Positions 50,298 through 59,400 of a DNA stretch of 64,000 nucleotides are shown here, in pieces. The position numbers and the translations under genes are program-made. Under the pieces are notes generated by a model, which made no database searches, was not told the origin of the DNA, and was given only the letters and a program-made list of their open reading frames with translations. Source of the stretch: Oscillospiraceae bacterium (GTDB taxonomy: Bacteria; Bacillota; Clostridia; Oscillospirales; Ruminococcaceae). The DNA lies in the NCBI GenBank assembly GCA_900768995.1, contig CAAGEZ010000039.1:75166-139165 (forward strand), given 5' to 3'. Each line of letters begins with the position of its first letter. The stretch's first letter is position 1.

Positions 50298-51069
50298 TTG
50301 TATCACCGCTCTTTGTTCTTTTATCACACGCTGCCTTGACAATATCAAAGTAAGGTATGCTTTCCATAAGCTTACAGAACTCAACCCACTCGTCAAGTTT
50401 ATGACTTCTACGAGAAGCATATATATTAGCAAGCACCTCGTAATTCATAGTTATATTCCGAGCCTGATTATATGAACTGGGAAGAATCTGAATCATAGAA
50501 AGCCAATATTTTTTGTCTTTGGTTTTGAGATATTTATCCCGTGCATAATTAAGTCTTCCTAAAAAGAAGTCAACTGTAGCCACATCACTTGCAACATTCT
50601 CAAAAGAAAAGTCGTTTTTAGTAAATTCTTTTTTCGCAATTGTGTGCATCGTACTGCAGCTGTTAGAGACGGTACCTATTTTGTAGGTATCGAACTCCTT
50701 CCAGAAATATAAAGGTGCTGTAATACGCATCATCAAAGGCATCTGACGCATAAACTTACGATGGTCAGTACCAGCTTTGGCAAGCTTTAACATAAGCTCG
50801 TGGTCACTATGACCCAATACATACTCACCGGTAAACTCTTTTTTTCCACAGGGCTTGATACCATTACGATGTACCAAATCCATATCAATCATTTTTTCAT
50901 TGTGAGCCTTATCACCTGCTAAGGAACAGTACACACAACCTATATGATCTTCACCACCGCAATGTCCGCTGTCACTCTTATCCCAGCTATTGTATGGATT
51001 GCGCATACCCTGTATAACAAATTCCATCTGCTCAGAACTGGGTGTCACAATATGTTCAACTTTAATCAT
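50275..51069 (-). CDS. ThyX-like phage protein
   Basis: 264 aa. The central part FMRQMPLMMRITAPLYFWKE, followed by FDTYKIGTVSNSCSTMHTI, resembles the flavin-dependent thymidylate synthase fold in shape, but the ThyX RHRxxSxNxxSxRY motif is not present in that form. ATG 51,069 follows AAAGGA by 10 nt. A Cys/His-rich N-terminal stretch (SGHCGGEDHIGCVYCS) could bind metal. It overlaps both neighbours. Nucleotide metabolism is the likely but unproven role. Confidence 0.55.
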   Translation of the reverse strand: MIKVEHIVTPSSEQMEFVIQGMRNPYNSWDKSDSGHCGGEDHIGCVYCSLAGDKAHNEKMIDMDLVHRNGIKPCGKKEFTGEYVLGHSDHELMLKLAKAGTDHRKFMRQMPLMMRITAPLYFWKEFDTYKIGTVSNSCSTMHTIAKKEFTKNDFSFENVASDVATVDFFLGRLNYARDKYLKTKDKKYWLSMIQILPSSYNQARNITMNYEVLANIYASRRSHKLDEWVEFCKLMESIPYFDIVKAACDKRTKSGDTNDENSQI

Positions 51070-51730
51070 CTGAATCATTTCCTTTCTTTCTGCAAAGCCG
51101 TTCGTTTTCTTTGATAAGTTCTTTAACATTTTTTTCCAAATTGCTGTTTACTTCTCTAAGTGCATCCCGTTCTGACTTAAGGATCTCATACTCCTTGAGC
51201 TTTGAATGGTATGCATCAGAGTAGCCTGTATAAGCTTCACTCCAAGCATTGATGCTCTCGTTAGCATCATCTCTCTGCTTGGCAAGTTCAGTAATGACCT
51301 TATTTGCCTGTTCAAGATTATTTAATGCAGTTTCGTGAGCTTTCTCTGAGTCACGAAGCTTATCTTTTAAAGAATCATTCTCTCGGATAAGTTCCATAGT
51401 AGCCTCAAAATGTTTCTTTTCATCACGTTTTATATTGAACTTAAGCTGGTCAATAGATGCTTTGGCAAGACCTATGCAATGTTCAAGTTCAGCACATTTT
51501 TTCTCAATTTTTTTGTTGTCAGACCTAAGCTTACTGATTTCTCCCTTATTGTCGTTGAAATTTTTATACAGAGCAATCAGCTCACCTTGAAGACAAATAA
51601 TATTGCCTTCATATTCTTTGTTCCTCTCTGCAAGCTCTCTCTTTGCAGCTTCAGTAACAGCCAGCTCATTACGAAGTCTTTTGATTTTATCAATCGCCTT
51701 AACCATCTCGTAATCAATAAACATATTCAT
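51062..51730 (-). CDS. Coiled-coil protein, 222 aa
   Basis: Almost entirely alpha-helical with heptad patterns from about residue 10 to 215, rich in Lys and Glu. No other domain. It lies in the early operon between the HD and ThyX-like genes. Such proteins can be scaffolds or DNA-binding accessories; nothing more can be said. Confidence 0.62.
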   Translation of the reverse strand: MNMFIDYEMVKAIDKIKRLRNELAVTEAAKRELAERNKEYEGNIICLQGELIALYKNFNDNKGEISKLRSDNKKIEKKCAELEHCIGLAKASIDQLKFNIKRDEKKHFEATMELIRENDSLKDKLRDSEKAHETALNNLEQANKVITELAKQRDDANESINAWSEAYTGYSDAYHSKLKEYEILKSERDALREVNSNLEKNVKELIKENERLCRKKGNDSDD

Positions 51731-51758
51731 ATTTCACATTTCCTTTCCAAAATATCAA

Positions 51759-52319
51759 TCAAGTACCGCAAATCTGTGATGCTATCATATCTGCAGTGTG
51801 AGTGTACAGCACATTAGGGAACAGCTTTACCGCACCGCTGTAGCAGCTCCACTTTTCCTTATCATCAAAAGCACCCATATGCCACCTGATACACATGATC
51901 TCCTCTTCAGTAAGTCTGCCTACGACCTGCTGTGTAAGTATTACAGATGTATCCCCGTGACCCGGCAGCAAATTGAACTGGTCATATATCCATTCATCGC
52001 CGACCTCAGAAAGGTCATCCGAACTCTTTGGAATTTTCTTATATGACCTGCATTTGCAGAGGTCGTGGAACATACCAATAATATACGGACTTTCCGGACG
52101 CTCCCATTTAAGCCCAAGTGCATCAGACAAATCAAGGAGTTGAACTGTTACCTCATAACTATGGTCATACAACCCACCTGAATAATTACCGTGATGCCCC
52201 ACCGATGCGGGTGCTTCAAAATAGTCCATCTCGTCAAGCTGCTGCACAACACTATCGATAGAAATATCGTTTATGAGATGATCACTCATAAACATTCTAA
52301 ATTCGTCTACCCTGCTCAT
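51759..52319 (-). CDS. HD-domain phosphohydrolase
   Basis: 186 aa. The metal-binding residues appear in order: LYDHSYEV (His), IGMFHDLCKC (the HD pair), LPGHGDTS and IRWHMGAFD (His), then YTHTADMIAS with the final Asp. HD enzymes cut phosphate esters, often nucleotides. With the MazG-like gene (4-nt overlap) it suggests nucleotide pool control during phage growth, or removal of signalling nucleotides. Confidence 0.82.
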   Translation of the reverse strand: MSRVDEFRMFMSDHLINDISIDSVVQQLDEMDYFEAPASVGHHGNYSGGLYDHSYEVTVQLLDLSDALGLKWERPESPYIIGMFHDLCKCRSYKKIPKSSDDLSEVGDEWIYDQFNLLPGHGDTSVILTQQVVGRLTEEEIMCIRWHMGAFDDKEKWSCYSGAVKLFPNVLYTHTADMIASQICGT

Positions 52320-52681
52320 TCAGTTTTCTCCTTTCTCTTTTTGGCTCTCTCATAATTTCTGAGAAGCTTCACATCAAGAGCACAATTAACATCATCAAGG
52401 TCAATGTTATACACCCTCATAAGAATATCAGTAACAATGGCAACATCTGCGAGTTCTTCGAGAAGAGCAAGTCTGTCACCGATACCTCTTCTCTGCTTAC
52501 AAATCTGTTGTGTAAGCTCAGCAAGCTCCTCACAGCAAATATCAAGATTCTCTTCTTTAGAAGCAGACTCTGTAATGAAGTCTAATATTGTCTGAGCTTC
52601 AGCCTTATTCAGACCAACACCCTTGTTTTTCTTTCGGGTTTCGAATGCTTTAGCAAATTCGTTCTTATCCATTATTAACAT
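52316..52681 (-). CDS. MazG-like nucleotide pyrophosphohydrolase
   Basis: 121 aa, all-alpha. Acidic residues fit the family pattern ExxE...ExxD: CCEELAELTQQ followed by ALLEELADVAIVTDIL. GGGAG precedes ATG 52,681. Phage MazG proteins hydrolyse (d)NTPs or lower alarmone levels. It overlaps the HD gene and the next small gene. Confidence 0.75.
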   Translation of the reverse strand: MLIMDKNEFAKAFETRKKNKGVGLNKAEAQTILDFITESASKEENLDICCEELAELTQQICKQRRGIGDRLALLEELADVAIVTDILMRVYNIDLDDVNCALDVKLLRNYERAKKRKEKTE

Positions 52682-52850
52682 CAACCGCTCCCTCATATTT
52701 TTTCTTGACATCTATAAGATTCAGAATAATATCTCTGACCTCCGACTTGGTAGGAGTGGCATTAGCGCAAGCTCCTGAATTGCATTCCATACACTCGTCA
52801 ATAGTTCCGAGAAGAACCTCAAGCTCAGATATCGTGAATTTTTTGCTCAT
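52665..52850 (-). CDS. Hypothetical protein, 61 aa
   Basis: ATG 52,850 has AAGGAG 9 nt upstream. It is helical with three Cys in ECMECNSGACANATP. Overlaps the MazG-like gene by 17 nt. Not recognised. Confidence 0.55.
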   Translation of the reverse strand: MSKKFTISELEVLLGTIDECMECNSGACANATPTKSEVRDIILNLIDVKKKYEGAVDVNNG

Positions 52851-52862
52851 ATGACACACTCC

Positions 52863-53267
52863 TTAACCAATTCGTATCAGACCGCCGTTAGCCTTTTTCA
52901 GCATAATTGAGCCAAACTCAGAACAGGTATCGTCAAGCAGATTTTTCACATAAACACAAGGGCAAAGAATATCAAGGTCGTCATTATCCATCTCCCACTC
53001 TTCAGTATGCATAGTCACATAAAGCATACTGAAACAAGTGCCAAAATCTGTTGGTGTAAGGATAGTATGATAAACAAGACAACCATAGGCATCTTCTATT
53101 TCCTTTATGTAAGCCTTTTTTTCGTCATTAAGCTCAAATAAAGCACCGAGAAATTCTGACTCCCATACCTGATTATCATGTTCAAACGCAGCAATGCAGT
53201 CAGAATGAAGTTCCAGCTTTTTCATACGCTTGACTGCCTCTTCTTTCATAGCTTCAAAACCTACCAT
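52863..53267 (-). CDS. Hypothetical protein, 134 aa
   Basis: ATG 53,267 is set by AAGGGAG 9 nt upstream. Helical first half, then a mixed region ending in SIMLKKANGGLIRIG. Acidic overall. Not recognised. Confidence 0.55.
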   Translation of the reverse strand: MVGFEAMKEEAVKRMKKLELHSDCIAAFEHDNQVWESEFLGALFELNDEKKAYIKEIEDAYGCLVYHTILTPTDFGTCFSMLYVTMHTEEWEMDNDDLDILCPCVYVKNLLDDTCSEFGSIMLKKANGGLIRIG

Positions 53268-53300
53268 ATAAAATTCTCCCTTCAAAATATCAATATTATC

Positions 53301-53555
53301 TCAGTGTATCTTAGCGAGGTAAATGTGTGATCCACGCTTCATAACCCTCACCTGTTTATCAAGTCCATATCGGCTGACACAAGTGAAAACAGAACGATAA
53401 GCAACATCTACCGTAATGTATTCACCGCTGCTGATAATTACCTCAGCTTTGTCATTCTTGGATTTAATAAACTCCTCGATAATAGAATAAATATCATTTC
53501 TGCCCGAACCCTTGCGTGATATGTCCGGTATTTCTTTTACCGCTATTAAACGCAT
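53301..53555 (-). CDS. Hypothetical protein, 84 aa
   Basis: ATG 53,555 has AAAGGAG 9 nt upstream. The layout of a helix (DIYSIIEEFIKSKNDKAEV) and beta strands ending in RGSHIYLAKIH suggests a small alpha/beta domain. Not recognised. Confidence 0.55.
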   Translation of the reverse strand: MRLIAVKEIPDISRKGSGRNDIYSIIEEFIKSKNDKAEVIISSGEYITVDVAYRSVFTCVSRYGLDKQVRVMKRGSHIYLAKIH

Positions 53556-53596
53556 AAACTGACACTCCTTTTTTACAATCTGTGAAATACGATAAC

Positions 53597-53884
53597 TTAA
53601 GAACAAATATCAATAAGCCTTTGAGCAATGCGGTTCATCACAGGGTCATCCAATGGAAGCGTACTTCCTGTTGAATGATCAAAACCTTTGAACACATCTG
53701 CAAACTCTACACTATCTGAAATATCGGGATAGTGTCTTTGCAGTTCTTCAAGCTCTTCAGCCCACTTAGACCAGGTTGAATCGTCTATAAGATTTGCGTC
53801 CATCTTATAGTAGATGATCGAATGTACCCAGACCTGCCTTCTCCGACGTTTGATAAGTTCGGCAATAGTCGCTTCATCATTCAT
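53597..53884 (-). CDS. Conserved phage protein, 95 aa
   Basis: Starts MNDEATIAELIKRRRRQVWV; IIYYKMDANLIDDSTWSKWA and LEELQRHYPDISD form a pattern seen in many Firmicutes phages and conjugative elements. Function unknown. It overlaps the next upstream gene by 8 nt. Confidence 0.6.
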   Translation of the reverse strand: MNDEATIAELIKRRRRQVWVHSIIYYKMDANLIDDSTWSKWAEELEELQRHYPDISDSVEFADVFKGFDHSTGSTLPLDDPVMNRIAQRLIDICS

Positions 53885-54230
53885 AAACCCCAAACCTTTC
53901 ATATTTCTTATCTCGGGTCACATCATTCACACAGGTTCCGCAAATGCCTGCCGACTCACCAGAATCAGTAGCTTTGAAATAAGCATTTTTCTTACGGGGA
54001 TACATAAACTCGAACATAAGATAGTTCATAGCATCAAGAAGATATTCGGTATTACCCGTTTCCTGATATTTCTTGATACAGCGGTCACAGGTGTCAATGG
54101 CATCAACACCATCTTTCATAGTAAAGTTATCCGCCGCTGAACCGTACTTATAAAAGGACTGCTCAACACGATTTTTTCTGAGCCGGTCAGCCCTTTCCGA
54201 GTATTCCTTACTCCAATCAAATTCTTTCAT
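53877..54230 (-). CDS. Conserved phage protein, 117 aa
   Basis: ATG 54,230 follows AAAAGGAG. Helical, with CDRCIKKYQETGNTEYLLDA and a later GICGTCVNDV, two CxxC pairs that could bind zinc. Function unknown. Confidence 0.6.
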   Translation of the reverse strand: MKEFDWSKEYSERADRLRKNRVEQSFYKYGSAADNFTMKDGVDAIDTCDRCIKKYQETGNTEYLLDAMNYLMFEFMYPRKKNAYFKATDSGESAGICGTCVNDVTRDKKYERFGVYE

Positions 54231-54245
54231 AATTTTTCTCCTTTT

Positions 54246-54284
54246 CAAAAATATAAAGCCCAAGTATCAACACTCAGGCTTTAT
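54246..54284 (-). terminator. Intrinsic terminator in the early operon
   Basis: An 8-bp stem ATAAAGCC/GGCTTTAT (54,253-54,260 with 54,277-54,284), a 16-nt loop, then ATATTTTTG on the minus strand. It lies after the 71-aa membrane protein gene and may reduce reading into the next genes. Confidence 0.6.
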
Positions 54285-54294
54285 CGAATGTAAC

Positions 54295-54510
54295 TCATTC
54301 ATCATCGTCATTGCTGCTTACAACGAACTGATATGTCACAAAACCCGCAACCCAGAGCGATGTTGCTGTAACAATGCCTGTTATACAATTCACATCTCTG
54401 ATTACATACATAAATGTACATACCAGAAGAATAATATCGCATAACATCATCGTTATTACAGACATCGCTCCGATGTTGTTAAGTTTTCTGCTCATTTCTT
54501 TTTTGCTCAT
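54295..54510 (-). CDS. Two-span membrane protein, 71 aa
   Basis: ATG 54,510 has AAAAGGAG 9 nt upstream. Two hydrophobic segments (MSVITMMLCDIILLVCTFMY and IVTATSLWVAGFVTYQFVV) and an acidic end (SSNDDDE). Not recognised; an early phage membrane protein. Confidence 0.6.
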   Translation of the reverse strand: MSKKEMSRKLNNIGAMSVITMMLCDIILLVCTFMYVIRDVNCITGIVTATSLWVAGFVTYQFVVSSNDDDE

Positions 54511-54566
54511 AATAACATCTCCTTTTTGATATTTGAGTTCCCTCATAAGAGAAATCGTAAAACGTG

Positions 54567-55793
54567 CTACATTTTCGTTGTGAACCGCATCTCGTTAAAA
54601 TCTTTTTTTCCGGCAAGAGCCTTACTTATAGCAAGGTCAATTCCTGAACGGGATTTCAGATGATAGTAATATAAATCCGTAAACGGTGTATTCAGTCGGT
54701 CTATCCGTCCACAGGATTGTGCTAAAATTTTGTACGAATAGTTTTGTGACCAGAATATAATGGTATCAGTTTTAATACAGTTCCACCCCTCGGCGCCGGC
54801 ATTATACTGTACCAGATACACCCATTTACCGGAATCAGGAACAGGCTGATGCTTATGTCCATTCCACTCTGCTATTTCCACATCTTCGCCATAATAAATA
54901 TTTCTGAGAATATCAAGCTCATAGTCAAAGTTATAGAAAATGATTGCTTTGGGGTGCTTCTCAATGAGTTCAAGTAAGACTATCTGCCGTGACTCATCGG
55001 AATTTACCACCTTACGCATTGAATAACAGAGTTCAGAAGCATTCTCAATGGGTTTGTCCTCCCAAGGATTCCACCGATTACGTATAATGTCCTTGTATGC
55101 AGAAATATCATAGGACACAAATACATCTTCGTGATGAGCCTTTGTCTTGCGATTGAATTCCATATCCACAAGTATCCTGTCTCTGAGTCTGATAAGACGA
55201 CCTGTATTCAAATATCTTTCAATCTTTGGAAATTTGGTGAAACGGGAATAAACCACGTGCTCACGGGTAAACTCGGTGCGGTTCTTGTAAAATCCATTAG
55301 CCACAAAGACCGGAATATAATCCGACCAGGTGTCCCCCGGAGTTGCGCTTAGAAGTATCCACTGATTTTTCTTTGCTATCTGCAGAAAAGCCCTCACCCA
55401 CATTCCTGAGCCAACGACCCTCTGTTCATCAAATATAAAGAACGCATTACGTACTTCTACATACTTACCTATGTTATTCCACGAATCCACAACTATTTTG
55501 TTAGCATACAAATTGACATCAGGATTCGTTGACATCATAAACGGAGTCATATCACCGTCCCACTCGTGCGTATCACGCTTTCGGGCAGTTGTGATGATAT
55601 AAAGATCCATAGGTGGGTCATCCATTGTAGAAAATATCTCGCTGTCATCATCAAGGTCTCCCTCATTGCATTTGTAATAATAAGCAAGAGCTGTCCTTGA
55701 TTTGCCGCTCCCCACACCACCACAAAGAATACACCCGTTTCTCATTTTTTCAACGGCATCTCTCTGATAGGGATATAAACTTACACTTGCCAT
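54567..55793 (-). CDS. Superfamily 2 helicase
   Basis: 408 aa. Motif I is GGVGSGKSRTA, motif II FIFDEQR, motif III LLSATPG and motif VI AQSCGRIDRLN. Motif II ends in DEQR rather than DEAH, still with the two catalytic acids. The compact SNF2-like layout is typical of phage replication helicases that work with a VRR-NUC nuclease, also present here. It follows the SSB-like gene and a hairpin. Confidence 0.9.
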   Translation of the reverse strand: MASVSLYPYQRDAVEKMRNGCILCGGVGSGKSRTALAYYYKCNEGDLDDDSEIFSTMDDPPMDLYIITTARKRDTHEWDGDMTPFMMSTNPDVNLYANKIVVDSWNNIGKYVEVRNAFFIFDEQRVVGSGMWVRAFLQIAKKNQWILLSATPGDTWSDYIPVFVANGFYKNRTEFTREHVVYSRFTKFPKIERYLNTGRLIRLRDRILVDMEFNRKTKAHHEDVFVSYDISAYKDIIRNRWNPWEDKPIENASELCYSMRKVVNSDESRQIVLLELIEKHPKAIIFYNFDYELDILRNIYYGEDVEIAEWNGHKHQPVPDSGKWVYLVQYNAGAEGWNCIKTDTIIFWSQNYSYKILAQSCGRIDRLNTPFTDLYYYHLKSRSGIDLAISKALAGKKDFNEMRFTTKM

Positions 55794-55811
55794 AATTCTT
55801 CCTCTCTGTAA

Positions 55812-55845
55812 AAAGAAACTCGTGACCGCATTATACAGCCACGAG
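55812..55845 (-). terminator. Hairpin between SSB-like and helicase genes
   Basis: On the minus strand CTCGTG pairs with CACGAG (55,840-55,845 with 55,819-55,824), then TTTCTTTTT. A partial terminator after the SSB-like gene is likely. Confidence 0.6.
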
Positions 55846-55862
55846 CAACTTTCCTATAAATA

Positions 55863-56309
55863 TCAATCACGTTTGATGTATCTTTCTCTGAAAGGGTCAT
55901 CTTCGTCCTTAAGGACAACGTGCATTACCGATGCGTAAGCCTTGATACGGTCAACACCGTTGTCATCCTTGTATTCTCTGGGCCTGATAACAGCGTCAAC
56001 AAAGTCAATACGTGCATCGTCAAGGCTGCCGACGGTCTCTTCGGTAAGAAGTGTCTCACCCTCATCACGCCTTACTGCATAAACCCTGGGAGGGAATTTC
56101 TCATATCTCACATCGACGGGGAGAAAATATGTTACCTCTTCACCCTCGTTTCTGGGAGGAACACTCTTTACATTCCAGCCGTCTCTCATCATATCCTGAG
56201 CAAGTTCAGGATTGTCAATGACGATACAGCAGGTTCTGCTGCCTCTGAAACGTCTTCCGCTGAAGTTCTTGTTGATAAGGCGTGCGTGGTCAAAAATAAG
56301 GTTGTTCAT
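55863..56309 (-). CDS. Putative phage single-strand DNA-binding protein
   Basis: 148 aa. ATG 56,309 has AAAGGAG upstream. The layout resembles a group of phage and plasmid proteins thought to replace SSB: FSGRRFRGSRTCCIVIDNPE, DGWNVKSVPPRNEGEE, then TVGSLDDARIDFVDAVIRP and an acidic C-terminal part. It lies between polymerase and helicase genes, as expected for an SSB. The role is inferred from context and general likeness. Confidence 0.6.
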   Translation of the reverse strand: MNNLIFDHARLINKNFSGRRFRGSRTCCIVIDNPELAQDMMRDGWNVKSVPPRNEGEEVTYFLPVDVRYEKFPPRVYAVRRDEGETLLTEETVGSLDDARIDFVDAVIRPREYKDDNGVDRIKAYASVMHVVLKDEDDPFRERYIKRD

Positions 56310-56332
56310 AAATATAATCTCCTTTAAAAATA

Positions 56333-56452
56333 TTAGAATGGTATTATGCACGATAAATCGTAGCCTTTGGTACATCTGTAATCTGACGGGAACCCGATAA
56401 AGAAAGGGCACCCGTAACAGGTTTCGAGTTTTGGATCTCCGCAAGGTAACAT
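56333..56452 (-). CDS. Cys-rich mini-protein, 39 aa
   Basis: The ATG follows the TGA of the polymerase gene without a gap, so translation is probably coupled. The sequence has five Cys in MLPCG, ETCYGCPF, YRCTKG and LSCIIPF, spaced like a small zinc-binding knuckle. Hypothetical; no larger frame overlaps it in the same place. Confidence 0.6.
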   Translation of the reverse strand: MLPCGDPKLETCYGCPFFIGFPSDYRCTKGYDLSCIIPF

Positions 56453-59400
56453 TCAAGGGGGCATATCACAAGATGGGTCACAGAAAATATCAGCATTACC
56501 GTATTTCTCAATAGCAGCTGCTGCATCATCAACAAGCTTCTGATAGAACGATTTGTCAATATCAATCTGCTTGTTAAGCGCCTTGACCATCTCTGACTCA
56601 AGCCACCTGTAACCCGATGTACCGGCAGCAGCATAATTCTTACCGTCTGAAACACGGTACAGAACGCCGCCACCCTTTCCTGTTTTAATGGGACAGAATT
56701 GACCCACCCGTCCGACAAATATCAGGTTATGACCCTTATCTATCTCTGTCTGTCTGAGTTTATCCTGCTTTTTCTCAAGGTCTGAAACATCAGACAGCTT
56801 TTCATTCATATCAAGATACAGGTCGCCTTTGGAAACAGAGAATGTCTCACACAGGTCCTCAAATATAATAGGTTCTTTGCAGAACAGTGTCTTAAACACA
56901 TAAGGTACAGCAAACTGTTTGCCTGTTGCTGTCCAATCAGTTTCTATTTCTTCTCCGGTAGATAACTTAAATTTATGTACTTCGTTACCATCGTACTGAG
57001 CAATATAAACTGCATCATTCACGAGACACATCTTTTTATATGTAGCCTCGTGCTCAAAAGAATATCCATAACGATTACCATAATCCATAACAAACTGTAT
57101 GATTTCCGGTGTCGCATTAGGTATCTTAATTGAGTCAGTTTTGATGTGAGCAACAGTAAAGCCTCTCTTCTGGACCTCGTGTTTGAGATTTATCATAAAG
57201 AGTGCTCCACGCTTTGCAACTATGTTATCCGCGTTACGCTTGTCTCTGAACGGATTATCGAACTTTGCCGCTGTCAAACCATATACAGAATTAATTGCTG
57301 TTTTGAGTGCATTAGCGAGGTCTTTGGATTTCATCTCACCTGCAATGACCTTCTCAATATACGGAGCAAGCTTACCGTCCAGCATAGTGTTGACTACACT
57401 CCAGGCTTCGTGCTTGATATGGACTCGTCCGTAGACGATATCATGAAATGCCCGTGTGAACTTAGGTCCGAACAGACACTCGGTAAGTGCTGAATGAGGA
57501 TGCATCGAAGTACCGTCCAGCAAAGCCACATTGTAGTAAATACCCGGTTTGGCATGTACATAGCCGCCTTCACCTACTACTTCACCCATATATGTTGACT
57601 TGCCAAACTTGTACTCATATCCCGGGAAATACGGAAGCAGAGACTTTGCTTCGCCGTGAGGTTCCTCCATCATTTTCGGGAACTTGTCATTTAAGAACGT
57701 CAGTACCTCATCGTCAAGGTGGTGTACAGGTTCAGCCAAATTACGATAACAGAACTCACTCTGAGGATTACGATTTTTACCAAATATAATTTTGGTTGTA
57801 AGAGAGTTTGTTGTGTCATTGACTGTACCGCCTGCAATATCTGCAAGTATCTGTCGTGCTGTAAAATCAGCCTTAAGATAATCAAAAGCCGCCTCGGTTG
57901 CCACAACGTCATTAACACAGTAATCAGCCACTTTTTCCCAAAGCTCCTCGGGAACAGGCTTGTCCCAAGGCAAACCAAGCTCCTGATGGTGTATTCCCAT
58001 CTCAATTTCAAGCTTTTTAAGTGACTTTTTGTTGCCCGCCGATGCAAAATCGTAAATATCAGTGTAGCTCAGATTGTAAGCCTCACCAAAGAATACGTTT
58101 GAATCGCCTGCTATGATGCTCTGACTGAGGTTATAAAGCTGCTCATTTGTGTAGCCCATAAGCCTTGCATACAGAATATGATTATCATACCGTCTGTTGT
58201 TAAAACCCACAAGGCGATAACGGCAAAGCTCTTCGACCTGCTCTGAAGACGGATTGACCATCTTTATTGTAGTGTTGCCACGTGCTTTCCAGCATAAAAC
58301 AAACAGATTCGGAAAGACCTCCACATCATAAAATATAATTGTGGAGCTGTCTGCATCCACAGGTTCTGAGCAATCGTCAGACTTCCACTTCATCTGCATA
58401 ACCTTTTTGATACAGTAATCGCTCTGATGTGTGGAGTTGACAGCAAACGTATAAACCTTGTTATACATATTGCTTACATCATACTTCATACCACGCTCAT
58501 ATGCATCTTCCAGAATGTCATAGATGAAGTCAATACTTGGCTTCGTACCTGGGTGGAACTCTTTTTTGAGGTTCCTGTTTATCATATCACGAAGCCCTTT
58601 TTCGCTTTTGATAACGTCCTTGCTAACCATTTTTTCTCCTTTCAATGGCAAACCGGAATTTATTGTTGCGATTGACTTGTCGTTGCATTTGCTGAGTTTT
58701 CTTCTCAATGATGAGTTGCCGGTAAATACCTTTATCTCAATATGGTCATCATATACCCTACTAAGCTTAGATACATCACCGGTATAAATATAATGTAGAT
58801 GGATACCTTGTCCGCTTTTGCTTAATTCCCCATATGTGGGAGGAAATTTTGCAGCAGCTTCAAGATTTCTCTCAAGACACTTGTTTCCATTCTCATCAGG
58901 AATATCAAAGTCAATAACGATGTGATTTTCAGGCACCTTGACATAATGAAGTTTTGTTGAGTCAATGTCCTTAAGGGTCGTCTTGACATTTGTCCATTTG
59001 GTCTGTGGTGTTTCTTTTTCCGTAGCGTACTGAGCAAAACAGTCCTTACAGAAAATATCAAACAGGGACTCAGTGTGTGTAAACTCGTTACGTACACCTG
59101 TTTCGACCTTTTTAACAGGCTCGTACTCAAATTTATCCTCACGGAATCCTGAGTACCAGTTTCTTACACGAGTGCCGTCTTCCAACACAGCTCTTTCTTT
59201 AAATTCACGGAAGTAATTTTTAAGTTCCTCCTTGAACGGACGCAGGGAATACGGATATGACACTTTTGCATCATCGCAATAGGTCTTATAACGCTCCCAG
59301 GCGACTTTAAGAGTAACACCCCCCTCTTTGGAGAATGTATAATATCCGTCTTCAATAAAATTGAAGAAGTCGTTTGAAGCCCCCATCATTGAAAGCGGAA

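Noticed and set aside
50297..50432. N-terminal extension of the 64-aa protein
   Set aside because: The extension is antiparallel-free but fully inside the ThyX-like gene in another frame and has no ribosome site; the start at 50,297 fits better.
51744..55862. Recurring TTGATATTT near several early gene junctions as a regulatory element
   Set aside because: Some copies are coding or part of stop codons, spacing to the next start varies, and the region is AT-rich; I could not separate it from chance.
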